Shown here: piece after piece, positions 57,195 to 64,000 of the stretch
Position numbering within the stretch: position 1 is the stretch's first letter
How the letters are laid out: each line of letters starts with the position of its first letter
Assembly: GCF_900496995.4 (NCBI RefSeq)
Contig: NW_024470382.1
Location: forward strand, 124,001 to 188,000
DNA: 64,000 nucleotides
Direction: 5' to 3'
From: Aquila chrysaetos chrysaetos
Lineage: Eukaryota > Chordata > Aves > Accipitriformes > Accipitridae
The notes under the pieces: generated by a model
What the model saw: the letters and a program-made list of their open reading frames with translations, nothing else
The model's database searches: none
What the model was told of the DNA's origin: nothing
Program-made: the position numbers and the translations under genes

Positions 57195-57500
57195 CTCAAA
57201 ATGAAGAGAGTTTTGATTCATTTGTCTGGTGTGCTGGGCTTGAGAAAGTTTCTCCTCTAGGGAAGGCATTACTGGGAGGGTTGACGTTGAAAAAAAAGCA
57301 ATGACATGGACCGTGGGAGTAGCCAGAAAAATCTGACTCCAAGGAAAGATAATGTCTCTGTCACCTGAAGAAGGATTCTGGGCTCTGGGCTTTCAGTTTT
57401 AAATGTTACTAGGGGGCAGAACGGAGCCATGGACACGGCTAGCGGTGCAGAGAAATACCCAGGAAGTCGGAGTTACCTTAATTGTGAAGAGAAATTTTGA
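57195..57500 (+). pseudogene. Decayed SPRY remnant of gene 3
   Basis: Past the stop, family motifs survive in broken frames: EGI then TGRVDVEKKAMTWTVGVARK (the WEVDVG...W..GV region, with indels), and SPEEGFWALGFQF (the FWALG region). Several stops and frameshifts show that the SPRY half is dead. Confidence 0.72.
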
Positions 57501-57974
57501 CTTTTTTCAATGTTACTGACATGTCTGTGATGTTCACATTTAAAGACTGTGCATTCTCGGAAGAAGTTTATAGCCGTTCCTTTAAAAAACTCACGACAAA
57601 GAAATCAACCATGAGAATTTGTTTCAGTTACAAGAGGAATAATTTTCTTTTTTTAATGTGGTGAATTTGTCGTGACATGAAGATCATATTATTTTCTTAG
57701 ACAAATTTAGTGGCTTAAGGTGCAATTTATATATGACACATTCTGATCAGACATTCTGTATTACATGTAGTTTAATACCTTACTTAAAATATTTTCTTTA
57801 TGTACACATTGGTTGTCCAATACTTGCAGCATGCATGCAGAAGTGAGCCATCCAGTGCCACGATTTGATAAGTGATATCTTCATCTCAAGAACAGTTTCT
57901 GTAGAGTCTTTTTTTCTGAAAAATAATTTCAGTCTTCATATTCTCTAAGATTTTTGTTCGGACTGCTGCACTGT

Positions 57975-58550
57975 TGTGGTAGGGTGACCCTGGCTGAGTA
58001 CCAGGTGCCCACCAAAGCCACCTATCACTCCCCCCCCTCAGCTGGACAGCGGGGGAAAAATATAACAAAGGCTCATGGGGTCAAGATAAGGACAGTTTAG
58101 TAAAGTGGAAAGCAAAGGTCACACGCGAGAAGCAAAGAAAAACAATGATGTTATTCTCTACTTCCCATCAGCAGGTGATGCCTGGCCACTCCCTGGGAAG
58201 CAGGGCTTCAGTACACATAGTGGTTGCTTCAGAGACAAAATGCCCCACTTCCATCTCCCTTTACTTAGCTTTATAGCTGAGCTGACGTCATATGGTATGG
58301 AATAGCTGTTTGGTTAGTTTAGGTCAGCCTGTCCTGGTTATGTCCCCTCCCAAGATCTTGCCCAGCCCCAGCCTGCCATTGAGGGGGGGCAAAAATGTTG
58401 GGGAGGCAGCCTTGATGCTGTGCCAGCACTGCTCAGCAGTAGCCAGAACTCTGGTGTGTTATCAACACCTTTCTAGCTAGTGATGCAGAGCACAGCACTA
58501 TGAGGGCTGCTATGGGGAGAATTAACTCCACCTCAGCCAGACCCAATACA
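57975..58550 (-). mobile_element. 3' LTR of the ERVL-like provirus
   Basis: Same family as 42961-43542; on the minus strand it begins TGTATTGGGTCTGGC. Directly upstream in the minus direction lies a polypurine tract (AAGGGGTGGAGA at about 58553-58564), the expected primer for plus-strand synthesis. This fixes the orientation and links the LTR to the pol remains at 59.3-63.3 kb. Confidence 0.88.
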
Positions 58551-59289
58551 ATCTCCACCCCTTATTCCATACCATTTGCGTCATGCTCAGGTCCCACATA
58601 ATTTAATACACATATCTTCTAACCACGCCATTGTATTTAATTCTCATTACTGAAATCCCTTCTTACCAACACTTACAACTGAAACTACATACTTAAACCA
58701 CTTTTATGCCCTACATACAGATGTATACATTCTTATTAACTACTATTCCCTGTCCTTTAACAGATAGATATTCCATGGGCTCCTTCCACTCCTCCAGATG
58801 TTCACATCACAGGTTATGACTTGGGCCCCCATCTGTCAAGATGAGTGGTCAGGACAGGGAGAAGCAGTATGTTCGATTATTGGGCACCAACACCGGCTTG
58901 GTTTGGGTCACCATTGCACTTGTCTGGTTCCTTGCGAAGTTCACTCCTTGCAGTTCAGGTCATTCCTGCTACATTACTTCCTACAACATACAACTCACAT
59001 CACAGATTATTTTCCCCCAGGTTAAATGTCCTTGAAGCACACACTGGGTCTCCCCATCCTTCCGCATTACCCCACCAAGTACAACCCCAGGTCCTTGAGC
59101 AAGACAATCCCACGAATGGGTTTGCCTTTTCCCATGGGAGGAGAAATCCACACTGCCTTCCCCAGCGACTTCCCCATGTGCACTACGGGGAACCTTATCT
59201 CCTCCACAAGTATGTAGGGGGTTGTTTGGCTGGGCAGGAGCCAGATGGTTAGCAGATCCTCTGGTGTTAACTAGCCAAGTGGCTTCTGC
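58551..59289 (-). mobile_element. ERV internal region between pol and 3' LTR
   Basis: About 740 bp with no env-like frame. This is consistent with ERVL-type elements, which generally lack env. Confidence 0.5.
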
Positions 59290-59802
59290 TCAATTTGTAT
59301 CCCAATGCTTCCATGTCCCATTGCCTAGCGCTCTCAACATAGTCTTTAACAGTCCATGATATCTCTCAATTTTTCCAGATGCTTGCGGGTGATAGGGGAT
59401 GTGGTACACCCACTCAATGCCATGTTTCTTTGCCCAGGACCTTATGAGGTTATTTTGGAAATGAGTCCCATTGTCTGATTCAATTCTTTCTGGGGTACCG
59501 TGTCGCCACAAAATTTGCCTTTCGAGGCCTAACATGGTGTTTCGGGTGGTGGCATGGTTTACAGGATATGTTTCTAGCCAACCGGTAGTTGCTTCCACCA
59601 TGGTGAGTATGTAGCGCTTGCCTTGGCGTGTTCGTGGCAGTGGTCTAATGTAGTCAATTTGCCAGGCCTTGGGATATCGAAAATCCGGCCACCACCCTCT
59701 GTTCCAGGGAGACTTTACTCTGGTGGCTTGCTTGATTGCAGCACATGTTTCACATTCGTGAGTGACCTGTGTGATGGCCTCCGTGGTCAGGTCCACCCCT
59801 CA
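59290..59802 (-). pseudogene. ERV integrase domain
   Basis: Zinc-binding tail (HECETCAAIK), then the catalytic core with aspartate in WQIDYIRPLP, second aspartate in IESDNGTHF, and glutamate in ASGKIERYHG. The frame is separated from the upstream RNase H part by a TGA. Confidence 0.9.
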
Positions 59803-60262
59803 ATCACGAGCCCATCTATATTTTGCATCTCTCCCTAGATGTCCCAATGTTTCATGGGCCCATCGAGCTACAAATAGCTCACCCTTATGCTCCCAGTCCA
59901 GGTCCACCTGAGCTACTTCTATTTTGGCAGCTTTGTCTACCTGTTCATTATTTCTATGTTCTTCAGTGGCACAGCTTTTGGGCATGTGAGCATCTATGTG
60001 GCATACCTTTGGAGCCATGTGTTCTACACAGGCAGCGATGTCCTGCCACAATGTAGATGCCCAGATGGGTTTACCCCTGTGCTGCCAATTGGTCTTCTTC
60101 CACTGCTGTAGCCACCCCCATAGCGCACTAGCCACCGTCCAGGAGTCGGTATAGAGATAGAGTACCGGCCACTTTTCTCGTTCAGCAATGTCTAGGGCTA
60201 GTTGGATGGCTTTCACTTCTGCAAACTGACTTGACTCACCTTCTCCTTCAGTGGCCTCAATG
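59803..60262 (-). pseudogene. ERV RNase H domain, C-terminal part
   Basis: Contains QFAEVKAIQLAL (catalytic Glu), VLYLYTDSW (Asp), then NEQVDKAAK (Asp). The N-terminal part (YALFTDGSC) lies on the far side of the LTR insertion at 60268-61409. Confidence 0.85.
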
Positions 60263-60267
60263 ACTTG

Positions 60268-61409
60268 TGTATTGGCTTTGTGTGGCAAGGTTTTGGTAGG
60301 GGGGGGGGGGGGTTACAGGGGTGGCTTCTGTAAGAAGCTGCTGGAAGCTTCCCCTGTGTCCGACAGAGCCAATACCAGCCGGCTCTAAGACGGACCCGCC
60401 GCCGGCCAAGGCCAAGCAATCAGTGATAGTGGTAACGCCTCTGTGATAACATTTTTAAGAATGAAAAAAAAGTTGGGACAGATGGAAATGGCAGCCAGAG
60501 AGAGGAGTGCGAACATGTGAGAGAAACAACCCTGCAGACACCAAGGTCAGTGAAGAAGGATGGGGAGGAGGTGCTCCAGGCGCCGGAGCAGAGATTCCCC
60601 TGCAGCCTGTGGGGAAGACCATGGTGAGGAGGCTGCTGTCCCCTGCAGCCCATGGAGGTCCACGGTGGAGCAGATCTCCACCTGCAGCCCGGGGAGGACC
60701 CCACGCCGGAGCAGGTGGGTTCCCGAAGGAGGCTGTGACCCCGTGGGAACCCCGCGCTGGAGCAGGCTCCTGGCAGGACCTGCGGATCTGTGGAGAGAGG
60801 AGCCCACGGAGCAGTTTTCTGGCAGGACTTGTGACCTCGTGGGGGACCCATGCTGGAGCAGTGTGCTCCTGAAGGACTGCACGCCGTGGAAAGGACCCAT
60901 GCTGGAGCAGCTCGTGAAGAACTGCAGCCGTGGGAAGGACCCACGTTGGAGAAGTTCATGGAGGACTGTCTCCCGTGGGAGGGACCCCATGCTGGAACAG
61001 GGGAAGAGTGTGATGAGTCCTCCCCCTGAGGAGGATGAAGCAGCAGAAAATAACGTGTGATGAACTGACCGTAAACCCCATTCCCCATCCCCCTGCGCCG
61101 GGGGGGGGTTGGTAGAGAATCCGGCAGTGAAGTTGTGCCCAGGAAGAAGGGAGGGGTGGAGGGAAGGTGTTCCCAGATTTGGTTTTATTTCTCATTACCC
61201 TACTCTGGTTGATTTGTAATAAACTGAGTTAATTTTCCCCAAGCTGAGTCTCTGTTGCCCGTGACGGTAATTGGTGAGTGATCTCTCCTGTCCTTATCTC
61301 GACCCACAAGCCTTTTGTTATATTTTCTCTCCCCTGTCCAGCTGAGGAGGGGGAGTGATAGAATGGCTTTGGTGGGCACCTGGCATCCAGCCAGGGTCAA
61401 CCCACCACA
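60268..61409 (+). mobile_element. Solo LTR inserted in the ERV RNase H region
   Basis: Starts tgtattggctttgtgtgg and ends gtcaacccaccaca. Flanked by acttg on both sides (60263-60267, 61410-61414). Plus-strand sense: AATAAA near 61218 and a degenerate ctggagcag / ctgcagccc minisatellite at 60590-61000. A poly-G run lies near 60300. It is younger than the provirus it splits. Confidence 0.95.
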
Positions 61410-61414
61410 ACTTG

Positions 61415-62475
61415 TTGTGTGGGACTCCACACAGCAGCTTTCCACTTCCGATGGTTCCGTACCACACGACAGGATCCATCAGTAAACAAAGCATAACACC
61501 TTTCGTCTTCTGATAACTCATTATATGGTGGTGCCTCTTGGGAACGAACCACCTCCTCAGGCAATGCTCCCAAATCTCTGCCTTCTGGCCTGTCCTGATG
61601 TCTTCCAGAATTCCTGGGCGGTTGTATTTCCCCACTCAAGCTCGTTGCGTGATCAATGCAGAGGCTCCAAGTGAGACCATGCTCCGCAGCTGCAGTGTAG
61701 AGTACATTTGGTATGTCTGGTCCTGTCCGGACAGGACCAAGAGCTACTGCATGAGCTATTTCCCGTCTAATGCGCTCAAAGGCTTGCTGTTGCTCAGGGC
61801 CCCATTCAAAATAGTTTTTTTGGGTTACTCGATAGAGAGGGCTCACAAGCTGACTATAACCTGGAATATGCATTCTCCAGAACCCCCCAAGGCCTAGGAA
61901 AGCTTGTGTTTCTTTCTTGTTAGCTGGTGGAGACATACTTGCTATCTTGTTAACCACATCCATAGGCACATGATGGTGTCCATCCTGACATTTTGTTCCC
62001 AAGAACTGAATTTCCTGTGCAGGTCCCTTGACCTTGCTTTTCTTTATGGCGAAACCAGCTTTCAGAAGAATCTGAATTGCTCTTTTCCCTTCTCAAACAC
62101 TTCTTCTGCCTTGTTGCCCCACATGATGATGTCATCTATGTATTGTAAATGTTCAGGGGCATCGCCTTGTTCCAGTGCAGTTTGGATTAGTCCGTGACAA
62201 ATGGTAGGGCTGTGCTTCCAGCCCTGGGGCAGTTGATTCCAGGTGTATTGGACACCTCTCCAAGTGAAAGCAAACTGTGGCCTGCGCTCTGCTGCCAAAG
62301 GAATGGAGAAAAACACATTGTCAATATCAATTGTAGCATACCTCGTGGCTGCCTTTGATGCCGGTTCATATTGGAGCTCTAACATATCTGGTACAGCAGC
62401 ACTCAGTGGTGGTGTCACTTCGTTCAGGCCACGATAATCTACTGTTAACCTCCACCCTCCACCAGACTTTTGCAC
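61415..62475 (-). pseudogene. ERV reverse transcriptase and RNase H N-terminus
   Basis: RT fingers and palm: VDYRGLNEVTPP, TIDIDNVFFSIPL, LPQGWKHSPTICHGL and the catalytic YIDDIIMWG. After a frame change come the thumb and connection (FLGLGGFWRMHIPGYS, FEWGPEQQQAF), then ERCYALFTDGSC, the start of RNase H. An in-frame TGA lies just upstream at 62479-62481. Confidence 0.9.
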
Positions 62476-62583
62476 TGGTCATATAGGACTATTAAAAGGT
62501 GAGTGAGTCTTGCTGATGACTCCTTGGCTCTCCAGTTGATGAATCAGCTCATGGATGGGAGCCAGGGAGTCTCGGTTTGTGCG

Positions 62584-63091
62584 CTATTGCCGCTGGTGCA
62601 CTGTCCTGGTAGCAGCTGGCACCTGCTGTTCTTCAACTCGCAGCAATCCCACAAGGAAGGGATCTTCCAAGAGGCCAGGCAGGGTAGATAGCTGTTTGAT
62701 CTCTTCTGTGTTTACAGTGGCTACACCAAAAGTCCATCGGTACCCCTCGGGTCCTTGAAGTACCCTCTTGAGGTAGTCTATGCCAAGGATACAAGGGGCC
62801 TCTGGGCCGGTCACAGTGGGGTGCTTTTCCCACTTGTCCATTGTTAAGCTCACCTCAGCCTCCAATAGAGTGAATTCTTGGCATCCCCTGTCACTCCAGA
62901 GATCCAGATGGGTTCTGTGCCCCTGTAGTGTGCAGCGTACACTGTGCACCAGTGTCTACCAAAGCCTTATACTTCTGTGGGTCTGATGTGCCAGGCCATC
63001 GAGTCCACACAGTCCAGCATATCTGGTCACCTTTCCTTCTCCTGGCTGAAGGCAGGGACCCTCTATTGCTGTTCCTCATCAGAGTATTCAC
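62584..63091 (-). pseudogene. ERV protease region
   Basis: An aspartic-protease active-site motif (KALVDTGAQCT) and, in an adjacent frame, the flap-distal CILGIDYLKR motif. A frame change separates the two halves. Confidence 0.8.
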
Positions 63092-63308
63092 TGACCCTGC
63101 GGTGCCACACCAGAAGTCCCCTCACCGGAATCAGGGAGGGAGGTGGTTTCAGTTTTCTATGCCTGGAGGATCGCTCATTATTTTCTTGGGCCTCTACAGC
63201 AACTACGCTGACAGCCTTCTTCTTGGGTGTCCCCTTCTTAACAGCTGTCTTCCCTCTCAGTTCACGTACACGGGCTTCCAGCTTAAACTGTGTACTTTGT
63301 ACTTGCAT

Positions 63309-63606
63309 ACAAAGCCCAACTTCATATCATGAATTCAAATACCACACCCCAACAAATGCACAGCACCCCATAAAGGTAACCTCTCCCCATCACTCTTCTG
63401 GAGGGAATTCTCAGAATTTTGGAGGAAAAAAAAAAAAGTTTTAACCAGAGTAACTTAAAACATAGTGATGTGTCCACACTTCACTTCTTGGGTGGAGAAC
63501 ATGGCATCTGTGCTTCAAGAAGAGTCTGAGAGGCAACATAAATCGACTTAACACAGTGCTACATCTCTCTGACACACTTGAACCCTTGGGATAGAGTAAT
63601 ATGCTC
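63309..63606. other. Sequence beyond the provirus remnant
   Basis: No gag or LTR similarity recognised. The provirus appears truncated at its 5' side near 63.3 kb. Confidence 0.4.
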
Positions 63607-63706
63607 NNNNNNNNNNNNNNNNNNNNNNNNNNNNNNNNNNNNNNNNNNNNNNNNNNNNNNNNNNNNNNNNNNNNNNNNNNNNNNNNNNNNNNNNNNNNNN
63701 NNNNNN
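63607..63706. other. Assembly gap (100 N)
   Basis: Exactly 100 N next to an AGAAT repeat: a placeholder gap of unknown true size. Confidence 0.98.
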
Positions 63707-63767
63707 AGAATAGAATAGAATAGAATAGCATAGAATAGAATAGAATAGAATAGAATAAAAAGAACAG
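63707..63767 (+). repeat. (TAGAA)n microsatellite
   Basis: Tandem tagaa units with minor changes, running into gagta/gggta variants to about 63806. It abuts the gap and probably caused it. Confidence 0.95.
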
Positions 63768-63806
63768 GTGTAAAGTAGACTAGGGTAGGGTAGAGTAGAG
63801 TAGAGT

Positions 63807-64000
63807 TCCATTTGGAAAGTACCTAGAATGATCATCTAGTCCAACTGCCTGACCACTTCTGGGCTGACCAAAAGTTAAAGCCCATTATGAAGGGCATTGT
63901 CCAAATGCCTCTTAAACTCTGACAGGCTTGGGGCATCGACCACCTCTCTAGGAAGCCCGTTCCAGTGTTTGCCACCTCTCCAGAAAGAAATGTTTCCTAA
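63807..64000 (-). repeat. CR1 LINE 3' end, runs off the window
   Basis: Reverse-complement CR1 3' UTR: gatcatctagtccaactgcc, gtccaaatgcctcttaaact and ggcatcgaccacctctctag. Confidence 0.9.

Larger units (their letters stand above)
59290..63308 (-). pseudogene. ERVL-like provirus: gag end, protease, RT, RNase H, integrase (broken)
   Basis: Minus-strand order from 63.3 kb: a lysine-rich gag C-terminal part (63308-63063), protease with a VDTGAQCT motif, reverse transcriptase with YIDDII, RNase H, and integrase. At least two in-frame TGA codons (62479-62481 in RT, 59800-59802 before integrase), frame changes, and a 1142-bp LTR insertion in RNase H make it non-functional. The 5' LTR and most of gag are absent from the window. 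Confidence 0.9.

Noticed and set aside
58551..59289. Possible env gene of the provirus
   Set aside because: No long frame, no fusion-peptide or membrane-anchor pattern; the length is too short for env.

Overview
This is vertebrate DNA, almost certainly from a bird. It carries CR1 LINE 3' ends with the ATTCTATG-type tail on both strands, ERVL-like LTRs with 5-bp target duplications, and a cluster of butyrophilin/BG-type immunoglobulin-superfamily genes cut into very short symmetrical (phase 1-1) exons. No rRNA, tRNA or CRISPR was recognised. The LTR types suggest a bird outside the galliforms; that is inference only.

Layout. (1) 1-5.9 kb: mostly unassigned, with a few possible short butyrophilin-type exons on the minus strand. 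(2) 7.47-15.98 kb, minus strand: butyrophilin-like gene 1, with an IgV exon, IgC-like exon, transmembrane exon, seven short exons (21-28 bp) and a terminal B30.2 (PRY-SPRY) exon. (3) 16-27 kb: spacer with an LTR, CR1 copies, simple repeats and a relic IgV exon end. (4) 27.46-35.50 kb, plus strand: butyrophilin-like gene 2, head-to-head with gene 1 and with the same exon order. (5) 36-38.7 kb: LTR fragments. (6) 40.69-57.19 kb, plus strand: gene 3, with a leader, an Ig V-like exon, two IgC-like exons, a transmembrane exon, a tandem array of about 1.5-kb units each carrying tiny coiled-coil exons (a BG-like tail), then a short exon and a B30.2 domain cut short by a stop. (7) 58-63.3 kb: 3' half of an ERVL-like endogenous retrovirus on the minus strand, broken by stops and by a 1.1-kb solo LTR, followed by an assembly gap and CR1.

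The most striking structure is a pair of near-identical inverted arms of about 2.6 kb (5919-8537 and 34431-37050). They contain the last short exon, the B30.2 exon, the 3' UTR and adjoining LTR sequence of genes 1 and 2, while the rest of those two genes has diverged clearly. This points to recent homogenisation or inverted duplication of only the intracellular B30.2 end.

Function by family: butyrophilin-like proteins are type I surface proteins that display Ig domains and use a cytoplasmic B30.2 domain as a ligand sensor in immune regulation. Genes 1 and 2 fit this plan, but each carries one apparent single-base frameshift. Gene 3 looks like a protein that lost its B30.2 domain and gained a coiled-coil tail. 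Signal-peptide exons for genes 1 and 2 were not found with confidence.
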